A program made the translations under genes and the position numbers. DNA of 64,000 nucleotides from Alphaproteobacteria bacterium. Its GTDB lineage: Bacteria > Myxococcota_A > UBA796 > GCA-2862545. Every line of letters starts with the position of its first letter. The stretch's first letter is position 1. The notes beneath the pieces were generated by a model that was given only the letters and a program-made list of their open reading frames with translations, had not been told where the DNA came from and ran no database searches. The DNA lies in contig JACKET010000015.1 of NCBI GenBank assembly GCA_020632875.1, positions 105,884 to 169,883 on the forward strand. The letters run 5' to 3'. Below are positions 7,369-16,394 of this stretch, one piece after another.

Positions 7369-8360
7369 GGCTGCCCCCCTTCTGCCTTCTTCCGCTCCTT
7401 CTCCGCCTCCTTCGCCCGCTTCTTGAAGTACCGGCGGAGGAGGAAGTTGTGCTGGAGCGCCTCGAGGTCCTCCTCGAGCAGCTGGGAGCTCTGGTTCAGG
7501 CTCTCGAGCGTGGCCTCGAGGTCCTCACCGGCGCCTTCGCTCTTCAACAGGACGCCGGCGGGCGTGTCCTTCCGCGCCACGTCCTCCTCGAGCGTCTTCA
7601 GCAGCGCGCTGGCGCTCGCCGTCGCCTCCTCGAGGGACTGCGTGCTCGCCTGGAGCGACTTGTGGATGGACTGGTCGGTGACGAGGTCGTGCGGGAGGTT
7701 GCCCTCGGCGTTGAGCTCCGCCGTGAACGTGGCCGCGTCGGACGTGAGCTGCTGCGCGTTGGCGGACGCGGTCTGGAGATTCGCGACGGAGAGGACGATG
7801 GAGTCGTAGAGGTCCTTGTCGGAGATGAGCCGCCCGACCGAGCTCTCCTCGTCCATCAGCCGCGTCGTGATCTCGCGGAGGTTGCTCGTGATGACGAGGA
7901 GGTTCTCGTTGCTCTCCTGGAACTTCGCGAGGACCGCTTCGGGGGAGACCGACGTGCCCGCCTCGAGGTGGGCGCCGGCCTCCAACGGGCCAGCCGCCTC
8001 GTGCCCGTCGTAGAGGACGACGATGGTGTTGCCGATGAGGCTGTCGCTCCCGATCCGCGCGAGCGCGTCGGACGGGATGTGGCTCGCGGCCTTCTCGTCG
8101 ATGCGCAGCTCGACGCGCACCTGGCCGACGCCGTCCTCGAACGACACGCGCTTCACCGTGCCCACCGTGACGCCCGCGTACCAGACGGCGTCGCCGGGCT
8201 TGAGCCCCTTCACCTCCTCGAAGGTGGACGTGACGGGGATGCGGCTGCGCAGGCTCTCCCGCAGGGTGCCGATGGAGAACAGCGCCGCGAACACGATGAT
8301 CGCGCCGAGGGTGACGAACAGCCCGAGCAGGACGTTGCGGCGCGGGGAGTTGGAGCTCAC
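7365..8360 (-). CDS. mlaD: MlaD/MCE-domain lipid-transport protein
   Basis: 331 residues. One N-terminal membrane anchor (VLLGLFVTLGAIIVFAALFS) is followed by the MCE domain: VTSTFEEVKGLKPGDAVWYA, GVTVGTVKRVSFED, then LARIGSDSLIGNTIVVLYDG. The rest (about 140-300) is a long helical/coiled-coil region like those of other MCE proteins, ending in a Lys/Glu-rich tail. MCE proteins form hexameric rings that carry lipids between inner and outer membranes. The start is GTG 8360, within the GTGA overlapping the MlaF stop. Operon order is MlaE, MlaF, MlaD, LprI-like lipoprotein. Confidence 0.93.
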   Translation of the reverse strand: MSSNSPRRNVLLGLFVTLGAIIVFAALFSIGTLRESLRSRIPVTSTFEEVKGLKPGDAVWYAGVTVGTVKRVSFEDGVGQVRVELRIDEKAASHIPSDALARIGSDSLIGNTIVVLYDGHEAAGPLEAGAHLEAGTSVSPEAVLAKFQESNENLLVITSNLREITTRLMDEESSVGRLISDKDLYDSIVLSVANLQTASANAQQLTSDAATFTAELNAEGNLPHDLVTDQSIHKSLQASTQSLEEATASASALLKTLEEDVARKDTPAGVLLKSEGAGEDLEATLESLNQSSQLLEEDLEALQHNFLLRRYFKKRAKEAEKERKKAEGGQP

Positions 8361-9121
8361 GCGCGGGCCCCCTGGATGAAGTTGTAGTCGTAGAAGGCCT
8401 GGATCCGCGGGTCGGGATTCGCGAACACCTCGTCGAACGTGCCGACGACGAGCAGCTGCCCCTCGACGAGCACGCCGATGCGGTCGCCCGTGGCCCGCGC
8501 ACACGTGAGGTCGTGCGTGATGACGATGGCGCTGGTGCGGTACCGCTCGCGGACCTGGAGGATGAGGTCGTTGATCTCGCCGCACGTGGACGGGTCGAGC
8601 CCCGCGGTGGGCTCGTCGTAGAGCATGATCTCGGGCCGCAGGATGAGGGTGCGCGCGATGCCGATGCGCTTCCGCTGGCCGCCCGAGAGCTCGGACGGCA
8701 TCTGGTGCCGCGTCTGCGGGAGACCGACCGCCTCGAGCACGTCGTCGATGCGCTCGCGGACCTCGGCCTCCGGCATCTTCGGGTGGTTCATCCGGAGCGG
8801 GAACCCGAGGTTCTCCTCGACCGTCATGCTGTCGTAGAGCGCTGCGTGCTGGAACGCGAAGCCGAGCCGCACCCGCAGCGCGTCGAGCTCGCGGCGCTTC
8901 AGGGCGTGGACGTCCTGGCCGAGCACCACGACCGTGCCCGCGTCGGGCTCGATGAGACCGACGAGGATCTTGATGAGCACCGACTTGCCGGTGCCCGAGC
9001 GCCCGAGGATCACGAGGTTCTCGGCGCGGTACAGGTCGAGGTCGACCCCGCGGAGCACGACATTCGTGCCGAAGGACTTCTCGAGCCCGCGAATCGAGAC
9101 GACGACCTCGCGCTCCGTCAC
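8357..9121 (-). CDS. mlaF: MlaF, ATPase of the Mla-type ABC transporter
   Basis: 254 residues. Walker A is GRSGTGKS (40-47), the ABC signature is LSGGQRKRIGIARTL, Walker B is IMLYDEPTAGLDP, and the switch histidine is in IVITHDL. The sequence FAFQHAALYDSMTVEENLGF is typical of MlaF/TtgA-type ATPases. It powers lipid transfer through MlaE and the MCE ring. GTG 9121 is the start, in a GTGA overlap with the MlaE stop, and its own stop overlaps the MlaD start in the same way. Confidence 0.95.
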   Translation of the reverse strand: MTEREVVVSIRGLEKSFGTNVVLRGVDLDLYRAENLVILGRSGTGKSVLIKILVGLIEPDAGTVVVLGQDVHALKRRELDALRVRLGFAFQHAALYDSMTVEENLGFPLRMNHPKMPEAEVRERIDDVLEAVGLPQTRHQMPSELSGGQRKRIGIARTLILRPEIMLYDEPTAGLDPSTCGEINDLILQVRERYRTSAIVITHDLTCARATGDRIGVLVEGQLLVVGTFDEVFANPDPRIQAFYDYNFIQGARA

Positions 9122-9900
9122 AGCGACCTCACCAGGCTGATCACCTGCACGATGAGGATCTCGAGCACGAAGATGGCGAGCATGCTCTGCACGACGGCGC
9201 CGTTTGCGGCCCGCCCGACGCCCTGCGTGCCGTGCGTCGCGCTGACGCCCGACCAGCACGCGATGATTCCGATGGTGAACCCGAAGACCACGGCCCGCAC
9301 GACCGCGGAGCCCACGTCGAGCACGTCGAGGCTGCCGAAGCCGTTCTTCACGAAGGCGATCCACGACGTGCCCTCGTGCGACCGCACGTTGAAGTAGGCG
9401 CCGAGGAACGCGACGAACCCGAAGTACGCCGTGAGGACCGGCACCATGAAGGTCGTCGCGATGGTGCGCGTGACCACGAGGTACTTGATGGGGTTCACCG
9501 CGGACACGGTGAGCGCCTCGATCTGCTCGGTGACCTTCATCGAGCCCAGCTCGGCGCCGATGCTCGACCCGACCTTCCCCGCGCACACCAGCGCCGTGAC
9601 GAGCGGCGCGAGCGACCGCACCAGCGCGAGGGTCACGAGCGACGGGAGCCACGAGGTCGCCCCGAACGAAGCGAGCGACGGTCGCGACTGCTCGGTGAAC
9701 ACCATGCCCGTGATGAGCCCGGTGAGCGTCGCGAGCGGCAGGGTGCGCACGCCGACCTCGTAGCACTGCTGGAGGATCTCGTTCGCGTAGAACGGCCGCC
9801 GCGCGGTGGACACGAGGGTGGCCGCCACGAACGCCGAGAACGCGTGCACGCCCGCGAGCTGGCGATCGATTCGGGCGGAGAACAGCGGCGGCTCGGCCAT
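9118..9900 (-). CDS. mlaE: MlaE, permease of the Mla-type ABC transporter
   Basis: 260 residues with the MlaE family features: five to six membrane segments, TLTGLITGMVFTEQSRPSLA, then LAPLVTALVCAGKVGSSIGA, ELGSMKVTEQIEALTVSAVN and PIKYLVVTRTIATTFMVPVL. It forms the membrane part of the phospholipid ABC transporter. The ATG at 9900 is the first plausible start; no strong ribosome site is seen. It is the first gene of the operon and is divergent from the Ser/Thr kinase gene, with 63 bases between starts. Confidence 0.95.
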   Translation of the reverse strand: MAEPPLFSARIDRQLAGVHAFSAFVAATLVSTARRPFYANEILQQCYEVGVRTLPLATLTGLITGMVFTEQSRPSLASFGATSWLPSLVTLALVRSLAPLVTALVCAGKVGSSIGAELGSMKVTEQIEALTVSAVNPIKYLVVTRTIATTFMVPVLTAYFGFVAFLGAYFNVRSHEGTSWIAFVKNGFGSLDVLDVGSAVVRAVVFGFTIGIIACWSGVSATHGTQGVGRAANGAVVQSMLAIFVLEILIVQVISLVRSL

Positions 9901-9941
9901 GGGGTCGGAGTAATCCGGGGACCCGGGGCCCGCCTCCCTGG

Positions 9942-9958
9942 TAGCCTCTCGGCGGAGG
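9942..9958 (+). promoter_or_regulatory. Likely -10 box and ribosome site of the kinase gene
   Basis: TAGCCT (9942-9947) lies exactly 16 bases before the TTG start and GGAGG (9954-9958) lies 5 bases before it. The same 16-base spacing between a TAnnnT-like box and a start with GGAGG recurs at 26065, 36690, 46204 and 50236. Confidence 0.5.
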
Positions 9959-9963
9959 CGCGG

Positions 9964-11004
<1,041 letters not shown>

Positions 11005-11038
11005 GGCTCCCGCCGCACCGGGTCTCGCAGCGCCCAGC

Positions 11039-11104
11039 CTCACGCAGATGACGCAGAAGGACGCAGATGACGCAGAAACCAGGCCGTCGCGGGGTCGAGC
11101 GTCC
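11039..11104 (+). repeat. Dispersed CACGCAGATGACGCAG repeat, copy A
   Basis: Core CTCACGCAGATGACGCAGAA then GGACGCAGATGACGCAGAAA, followed by CCAGGCCGTCGCGGGGTCGA. Nearly identical to copies at 11166 and 63774, and to an inverted copy at 11882. The core is itself a near-tandem of ACGCAGATG and ACGCAGAAGG. Confidence 0.9.
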
Positions 11105-11165
11105 TCCTCTCCCCAGGCACCGTCGACCGGGATCACAGTGAGACACTGCTCTCTGCGCCGGAAGT

Positions 11166-11253
11166 GATCGGGCTCCGAGCGTCTCAGGGCCTCACGCAGA
11201 TGACGCAGAAGGACGCAGATGACGCAGAAACCAGGCCGTCGCGGGTCGAGCGT
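11166..11253 (+). repeat. Dispersed repeat, copy B (longer form)
   Basis: Begins GATCGGGCTCCGAGCGTCTC and continues AGGGCCTCACGCAGATGACG into the shared core. From the CGGGCTCC at 11169 it matches the copy at 63774 for 63 consecutive bases although they lie 52 kb apart. The sequence before it (GCGCCGGAAGTGATCGGGCT) is also related to that before the far copy. Confidence 0.9.
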
Positions 11254-11558
11254 CTTCGCGTCCCCGGGGCGTCGTCGACGGGGATGCACCGCGCAGGGTC
11301 CACCGTGAGCGTCCGGGTGTCGTGAGGGACGTCTCGGTGTTCGGTCGACAGAGCGGGACTTCTTGCGGACCGGAATCGGGATTCACCAGAGCAGGCGGGC
11401 GTTTCGGCTGCTCCGGGAGCTGACCCCACCAACGAGGCGTTGGCCCATCGAAGCGATCGATCTCGCTCCGGTCAGGCCGAACACCGACGGATTCCATTCA
11501 TTCAAGCTGTATAAAACGTAGGTTTGCATCCAGTGGAGGGGGCCGGGACTGCCGAATC

Positions 11559-11703
11559 GGTGTCAGATCGAAACCGAAACCTGCGAGATATGAGCTTTTA
11601 AGGCACTTCTGGCCCGGCAAAGTTCTCCGCAGAACTTTGCCAAAGGAAAGACCCGAAAGCAGCTGGATTATCAGAGGGTTCGGTTTCGATCTGACGTGAC
11701 ACC
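11559..11703. mobile_element. Small inverted-repeat element (MITE/REP-like)
   Basis: Bounded by GGTGTCAGATCGAAACCGAA at 11559 and its reverse complement TTCGGTTTCGATCTGA at 11679, the latter followed by CGTGACACC. The interior holds a perfect 11-bp stem hairpin (11616-11641). The terminal sequence resembles that of the 297-bp element at 45857 (GGTGTCAGAGCGAACCCGAA). No transposase is present, so if mobile it would depend on one encoded elsewhere. Confidence 0.6.
11616..11641. repeat. Perfect hairpin inside the 11.6-kb element
   Basis: GGCAAAGTTCT, loop CCGC, AGAACTTTGCC: an 11-bp perfect stem with a 4-base loop. There is no T-run after it on either strand, so it is not a typical terminator. 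Confidence 0.85.
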
Positions 11704-11881
11704 TGCCTGTGAGGCACCTGCCGGTGGCGGCATCGCGGCCGCCGCATCTCCGAGGTGGAATCAGCGTCGGTACACGCTGACCGGACCAGCCCGAGACGCC
11801 GGCCTGCTCTGGTGAATCCCGATTCCCGTCCGTGGGAAGGCCCTCTTCTTCGGCCCGACCGCTGCCGGGGAGACGGGGACG

Positions 11882-11943
11882 CTCGAACCGGGACGGCCTC
11901 GTTTCTGCGTCATCCGCGTCCATCTGCGTCATCTGCGTGATGC
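11882..11943 (-). repeat. Dispersed repeat, inverted copy D
   Basis: On the minus strand it reads CATCACGCAGATGACGCAGA, then TGGACGCGGATGACGCAGAA and ACGAGGCCGTCCCGGTTCGA, a diverged copy of the repeat at 11039 and 11166 in the opposite direction. Confidence 0.85.
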
Positions 11944-12001
11944 CGGATCCGGCCCACCTCTCCGTCTCGGCCCGCCTCTCCGTCTCGGCCCGCCTCTCCG
12001 G

Positions 12002-12613
12002 CTAGAGGTCGCTGCCCGGCACGTCCCCACCGGCGTCCCACGCGTCGAGCAACACCTCGGACAGCGCGACATCCGTGAGCTGCAGCGGGTTCAGCCGGAT
12101 CTCGAGGCGCCACCGCCCTTCGACCTTGTCCTCCCCCACCATCAGCACCCGCGAGTCGCCGATGCGCAGCTCGACGCTCGTGCGCGAGGTCCACTCCCAG
12201 CCCCGCGGGACCAGCGCACCGAACGTCACGCGCCGCCGCAGCCGACACTCCATCAGCCCGTGCCGCGGAGGCGTGCGCCAGTGCCGCCGGCGGACCTGGT
12301 ACCGCGGGTCGTGGCCGCGCTCCATCAGCCGATCGGCCCACACCGGCAGCGTCTCGGTCGCGAGGTCGAGCGGGTGCATCAGCCGCACCCGCGCGGTCTT
12401 CGGCACGTCGACGACCTCGTCGCCCATGCCGAGCAGCCCGGATGCCTCGAGCAGCAGCGGGTCGTCGAAGCCGTCGACCACCCACAGCGTGCCGTCGAGC
12501 GCCGCCTGGTGCCTGCGCAGGTTGCGGACGAACTCGGCCGTGATCGGCAGCCGGTTGTAGAACAGCGTCGAGATCGCCGTCCTGTCCTGGGACCAGGGGG
12601 GCAAGGTGGTCAA
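12002..12613 (-). CDS. Unknown protein, last gene of the PLP/ATP-grasp operon
   Basis: 203 residues; I do not recognise it. It begins MTTLPPWSQDRTAISTLFYN and is basic, with a helical N-terminal third and a C-terminal beta-rich part (ECRLRRRVTFGALVPRGWEW, SVELRIGDSRVLMVGEDKVE). There is no signal or membrane segment. The start is TTG 12613, read from a TTGA that also contains the stop of the ATP-grasp gene; no other start lies between. This coupling is the main reason for placing it in the same pathway. It could be an accessory or tailoring subunit. Confidence 0.75.
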   Translation of the reverse strand: MTTLPPWSQDRTAISTLFYNRLPITAEFVRNLRRHQAALDGTLWVVDGFDDPLLLEASGLLGMGDEVVDVPKTARVRLMHPLDLATETLPVWADRLMERGHDPRYQVRRRHWRTPPRHGLMECRLRRRVTFGALVPRGWEWTSRTSVELRIGDSRVLMVGEDKVEGRWRLEIRLNPLQLTDVALSEVLLDAWDAGGDVPGSDL

Positions 12614-13746
12614 ACGTCGGGCGACTTCAGCGGGTTCGCGGCGCAGCGTTCGACGAACGCGAGGAAGGCGGCGTCGAGCATCCCCCGGCCCGTGAGCCGC
12701 TGGGACACCTCGAAGTCGGGGTCGGAGTTCGCCTCGATCAGCACGGGCCCGTCGGGCGTGAAGCCCACGTCCCACCCGACGATGCGGATGCCGAACAGCG
12801 TCCGCGTCGCTTCGGTCACGAGCGCGATGGCCGCATCCCAGTCGGGCAGATTGCCGGACAGAGGGACCCCGGTGTCGGGGTGGGTCTCGGCCTCGACCGC
12901 GGTGAGCCCGGACCCGATCCAGCCCGCCCCGAGCGCGCCGTTCGCGGGGTCGACGTCCACCGCGAGGTTTCCGGACCGCCACGTGTTGTCGGCGACGTTC
13001 TCGCCCGCCGGGAGCTTGATGTGCGTGCGGAGGATGCGCACGTCGCCGTCCTCGCGGATGGCGAGGATGCGCGCCGTCGCGAGCGCGGGCCCGCAGATGG
13101 CCGCCACGGTGGGGTGGTTCGGCTGGGTGCGCTGGAACAGGAAGCCCCCGCCATCCTCCATCTGGGCGACCTGCTCGGCGAACACGCGGATCGGGCTCAC
13201 CCGGCCGAGGAGGTCGGTGACGCTCTCGCCGTCGGTCGACACGAGGCTCGCCGAGCCCATGCTCCACCGGAGCTGGTTCGGCTTCATGAACAGCGGGTAG
13301 CTCGCGGGATCGCGGAGGAAGGCGACGAGGTCGTCGACGGTGTGGAGCATCCGCACCTTCCGCCCCATGGTGCGGAACGGGTGGAACGCCGCGACGAGCT
13401 CGGGACCGCCGAACCCGAGCCCCTCCATGTAGGCGTGGAACGCCAGCTTGTCTTCGGTGAGCTGCCGCCACCAGGGGACGTTGTTCATCACCTTGATGCG
13501 GCCGTAGGCGGACCGGCGCCCCACGAACGTGGGGAGCTGCTCGCGGGGCACGACGCGCGCGTCGAACATCCGCATCCGGAAGTACTCGTCGGGCTGGACC
13601 TTGCCCTGGCCGAACATGGAGGTCGCCACCTCGATCGCCAGATCCGGGTACGAGCGCCCGAACTTCTCGGACGCCGCGCGCACGGCGTCGCCGACCACGA
13701 ATCGGGTCGCGACCTGCTGGCGATCGAGCAGGATGGGCTCCGGCAT
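12610..13746 (-). CDS. ATP-grasp enzyme (sugar-transfer-associated ATP-grasp type)
   Basis: 378 residues. The pattern fits the sugar-transfer-associated ATP-grasp family: LTEDKLAFHAYMEGLGFGGP, FMKPNQLRWSMGSASLV with the nucleotide-binding Lys and Gly loop, AEQVAQMEDGG as the hinge Glu region, IREDGDVRILRTHIKLPAGE, and FGIRIVGWDVGFTPDG, VLIEANSDPDFEV with the metal-binding Glu and Asn. ATP-grasp enzymes join a carboxylate to an amine or thiol through an acyl phosphate. ATG 13746 has GGAGG 5 bases upstream and overlaps the previous stop by one base (TGATG). Placed after a PLP decarboxylase, it may ligate the amine that enzyme makes. Confidence 0.85.
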   Translation of the reverse strand: MPEPILLDRQQVATRFVVGDAVRAASEKFGRSYPDLAIEVATSMFGQGKVQPDEYFRMRMFDARVVPREQLPTFVGRRSAYGRIKVMNNVPWWRQLTEDKLAFHAYMEGLGFGGPELVAAFHPFRTMGRKVRMLHTVDDLVAFLRDPASYPLFMKPNQLRWSMGSASLVSTDGESVTDLLGRVSPIRVFAEQVAQMEDGGGFLFQRTQPNHPTVAAICGPALATARILAIREDGDVRILRTHIKLPAGENVADNTWRSGNLAVDVDPANGALGAGWIGSGLTAVEAETHPDTGVPLSGNLPDWDAAIALVTEATRTLFGIRIVGWDVGFTPDGPVLIEANSDPDFEVSQRLTGRGMLDAAFLAFVERCAANPLKSPDV

Positions 13747-14969
13747 CACTCCTCCGCGGGGCGGTTGGACCAGAAGCGAACCACGTCCGCGGGCGTCTCG
13801 CCAGCGTGGAGCCGCACGAAGGCGTCTCCGTCGACGCCCCACACCGGGGGGAGCGCGCGGCTGCAATGCCGGGACCACATCGACAGCGTGTACGCCCCCG
13901 TGTCGCGGACCAGCAGGAGGTCGCCGGCGCGTGGCGCGGGGAGCGTTCGACCCCGCGCGGGCACGTCGCCCGCGAAGCACAGCGGGCCCGCGACGTCGAC
14001 CGGCTCGCCGGGACCGACGCGCACGCGCCCGTCGGCATCGAGCAACGCGAGGTCGTGGTCCCAGCTCGCGGACGCGTACACCCAGCGCAGGAACAGGTCG
14101 GCGCCCACGTGGACGATGGCCAGCGTGCGATCGCCGACCCGCTTCACGGACTCGACGCGCGTCACGGTGAAGCCCGCGGCCGCGTGCACCGACCGCCCCG
14201 CCTCGGTGACCAGGGCGAACCCCGGCGCCGCGTCGGCCACCATCGCGCCCCACGCGGCGTAGGTCGGCGGCTCGGGATCCGCCGCGGTGTAGCGGACGGG
14301 GATGCCGCCGCCGACATCGAGCCACGCGAGGCCCAGCGAGCGCGCGAGCTCTGCCGTGACCCGCACGGCCGCCTCGATCAGCGCGAGCCCCACGCCCTGC
14401 GAGCCCGTGTGCACGTGCAGCCCGGTCACGAAGGGATGGCGGGCCACCAGTGCCGGCACGTCCTCGACGGAGACCCCGAAGCGCCCGCCGCGCGCGACCG
14501 TGCTCGTCGCCGCGATGGACCCGGCGCCCACGCCGGGGTTCACGCGCAGCCCGATCCGCGCGCCCTGCGGGGGCCCGAGGACCGCGATCCGCTCGAGCTC
14601 CTCGGGGCCGTCGACGTTCACCCACGCGCCGAGGGCCAGCGCGTCGCGCAGCTCGGCCACGGTGCGCGCGGGCGAGTCGTACACGAGCCGCTCGGGCGGA
14701 CAGCCCGCCGCCAGGGCCAGCTCGAGCTCCTCGAAGCTCGCCGCCTCGAGCCCGGCGCCGTGCGCAACCACGACCTTCAGCACCTCGACGAGGGGGTTCG
14801 CCTTCACCGCCACCGCATGGAGGGTTCCGCGCGGGAAGGCCGCGGTCAGCGCGTCGAGCCGGGCGCGGACGCGACCGAGGTCGTGGAACATCACCGTCTT
14901 GTCGAGCCGGATTCCCGAGGCCAGGGCGCGCTGCACGACGCCCGCGGCCTCGTCGACCGAGACCCTCAC
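13746..14969 (-). CDS. PLP-dependent decarboxylase, fold type III (LysA/ODC group)
   Basis: 407 residues. Lys56 in LHAVAVKANPL is the PLP lysine. Other landmarks are EAASFEELELALAAG, RIGLRVNPGVGAGS, GLHVHTGSQG, WLDVGGGIPVRY, EAGRSVHAAAG, GPLCFAGDV with the active-site Cys, and DTGAYTLSM. These define the ornithine/diaminopimelate/arginine decarboxylase group. The substrate cannot be assigned; lysine-biosynthesis neighbours are absent, and the pairing with aminotransferase and ATP-grasp genes favours a specialised pathway. The start is GTG 14969 in a GTGA overlap with the upstream gene. Confidence 0.9.
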   Translation of the reverse strand: MRVSVDEAAGVVQRALASGIRLDKTVMFHDLGRVRARLDALTAAFPRGTLHAVAVKANPLVEVLKVVVAHGAGLEAASFEELELALAAGCPPERLVYDSPARTVAELRDALALGAWVNVDGPEELERIAVLGPPQGARIGLRVNPGVGAGSIAATSTVARGGRFGVSVEDVPALVARHPFVTGLHVHTGSQGVGLALIEAAVRVTAELARSLGLAWLDVGGGIPVRYTAADPEPPTYAAWGAMVADAAPGFALVTEAGRSVHAAAGFTVTRVESVKRVGDRTLAIVHVGADLFLRWVYASASWDHDLALLDADGRVRVGPGEPVDVAGPLCFAGDVPARGRTLPAPRAGDLLLVRDTGAYTLSMWSRHCSRALPPVWGVDGDAFVRLHAGETPADVVRFWSNRPAEE

Positions 14970-16348
14970 GCGGGGCCTTCGACGAGGTCGGCGATGCGGG
15001 CGAACGCCCGGCCGAACCACGCGAGACCGGCGTCGAGCTCGGCGGCGCGCTCACGGAGGAGGGGCGCCCCGAGCGCGATGCGCAGGCACCAGCGATCGGC
15101 CGAGCCGCCGAGCGCCACGGGCTGCCCGAGGTGCCATCCCGCGCGGTCGAGCCGGGTGTGGAGTGCGGTGGCCTCGGCCTTCGTGCGCACCGGCACGTGG
15201 AACGCGCGGATGGTGCGGCCGAGCGCGAACCCCGACAGCCACGCAGAGCGCGGCGTGGGCGCCTCGACCCACGAGAGCGGCGCGCGCTCGGTGGCGCGCT
15301 CCATGGCCGCCAGCACCTCTTCGCGGCGCTCCCAGCCGTGCGCGAGGGTGTGCTCGATCTCGCCGAGCGCGGCGGCCCAGCGCAGCCCGAGGCCCGGGTT
15401 CACGGGCGCGAGGCCCGCGCGCGCGCCGACCCATGCCGGCGGGAGATCCGCGGCCGACGACCACCAGTGCAGGCCCTCGGGCAGGGCCCCCGGATCGCCG
15501 GCCAGGGCCGGCGGAAGCACCAGGGCCCCGGCGAACGGCGGGCCGCCCCAGAACTTCGAGCCCGTGAAGAGCACGACGGCACCCCGACCCGCGATGGGCC
15601 CGAGCTCGTGGGGCTCGACGCGCCCCTGCGCCGCGTCGATCAACACCGTGACGCCCGGCATCCGCAGCGCCTCTTCGACGAGCGCGGCGTTCGGGCCCGA
15701 CAGGCCGGTCTTGCTGTGGGTCACGACGTTCAGCACGACGTGCGCGCCCCGCGCCCGCCCGTTGCGGATGGCAGCCCGCGTGTCTCGCTCGACGGCCGCC
15801 GCGTCGCGCACCGCGCCGCTCGCCTCGCGCAGCGGCACCGGCGCGACCGTGCAGCGCCCGCTGATCCCCGGCAGCACCTCGCGCGGCGGGCCGTGCGGCG
15901 CGACCTTCGAGAACGCCCGGCCGGCCGCCGCATCCGGCGTGCCGCCGCCCACCTCGCGCGACCCGACGAGCACGTGGTGCACGTCGCCATGGCGGAGGCA
16001 CAGGGCCGAAACGAGGTACATCGCGTCGGTGCCCGACGGTGTCAGCGCGATTGCACAGCCCTCGGGCACGGCCAGCAGCTCGGCGAGCCGCTCGCGCGCC
16101 GCGGCGCAAACGGCCTCGGGCGCGTCGTGCAGCGCGAGACGCGCGGCCTCGAAGCCGATGACGCTCGGCGTCGACGCCGTGCACGATCCCAGCGGCACGA
16201 CCTTTCGCGGGCTCGGCCCCACGAGGTAGCTCGACAGGCCCGACCGCGGATCGAGCACCTGGCGGTGGTCTCCACCGGAGACGAGGCGCTGCGCGAGCTC
16301 CGCCCGCGCCGACTCCAGCGCTGTTGCTGTCACTTCCAGGGACCCCAC
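14966..16348 (-). CDS. Class V-like PLP-dependent aminotransferase, first gene of the operon
   Basis: About 460 residues, fold type I. PLP-site features: TPSGTDAMYL, HSKTGLSGPNAALV, the Asp in LIDAAQGR (about 238), and the Schiff-base Lys in FTGSKFWGGPP (about 265). WWSSAADLPPAW and CLRIALGAP mark the C-terminal domain. The start is uncertain: GTG 16348 is preferred, since a GGACAAT box lies 11 bases upstream; GTG 16333 and an ATG at 16387 are also in frame, none with a clear ribosome site. It probably makes or consumes the amino acid that the downstream decarboxylase uses. Confidence 0.85.
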   Translation of the reverse strand: MGSLEVTATALESARAELAQRLVSGGDHRQVLDPRSGLSSYLVGPSPRKVVPLGSCTASTPSVIGFEAARLALHDAPEAVCAAARERLAELLAVPEGCAIALTPSGTDAMYLVSALCLRHGDVHHVLVGSREVGGGTPDAAAGRAFSKVAPHGPPREVLPGISGRCTVAPVPLREASGAVRDAAAVERDTRAAIRNGRARGAHVVLNVVTHSKTGLSGPNAALVEEALRMPGVTVLIDAAQGRVEPHELGPIAGRGAVVLFTGSKFWGGPPFAGALVLPPALAGDPGALPEGLHWWSSAADLPPAWVGARAGLAPVNPGLGLRWAAALGEIEHTLAHGWERREEVLAAMERATERAPLSWVEAPTPRSAWLSGFALGRTIRAFHVPVRTKAEATALHTRLDRAGWHLGQPVALGGSADRWCLRIALGAPLLRERAAELDAGLAWFGRAFARIADLVEGPA

Positions 16349-16394
16349 CGTACGACGATTGTCCCTCAGGGCCGAGGGCACCCGCAATCCGTCC

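Larger units (their letters stand above)
11371..11832. repeat. Middle inverted repeat pair
   Basis: Left arm 11371-11410 (CGGAATCGGGATTCACCAGA, GCAGGCGGGCGTTTCGGCTG) is mirrored by the right arm 11787-11832 (CAGCCCGAGACGCCGGCCTG, CTCTGGTGAATCCCGATTCC) with a few mismatches and one small insertion. Confidence 0.85.
11005..12001. other. Gene-free stretch of nested inverted repeats
   Basis: Nearly 1 kb between the kinase and the ATP-grasp operon with no credible gene. From the outside in, it holds dispersed-repeat copies pointing inward from both sides (11039-11104 and 11166-11253 versus 11882-11943), then a 40-base inverted pair (11371-11410 / 11787-11832), then another pair (11559-11580 / 11678-11703) around a perfect hairpin (11616-11641). 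The centre is noticeably richer in A+T than the flanks. Confidence 0.85.

Noticed and set aside
11616..11641. Rho-independent terminator of the kinase gene
   Set aside because: The hairpin has no T-run on either strand and lies 600 bases from the gene end.
13746..14969. Housekeeping diaminopimelate decarboxylase (lysA)
   Set aside because: Motifs fit the whole decarboxylase group; no lysine-pathway neighbours, and coupling to an ATP-grasp gene argues for another role, so no symbol was given.
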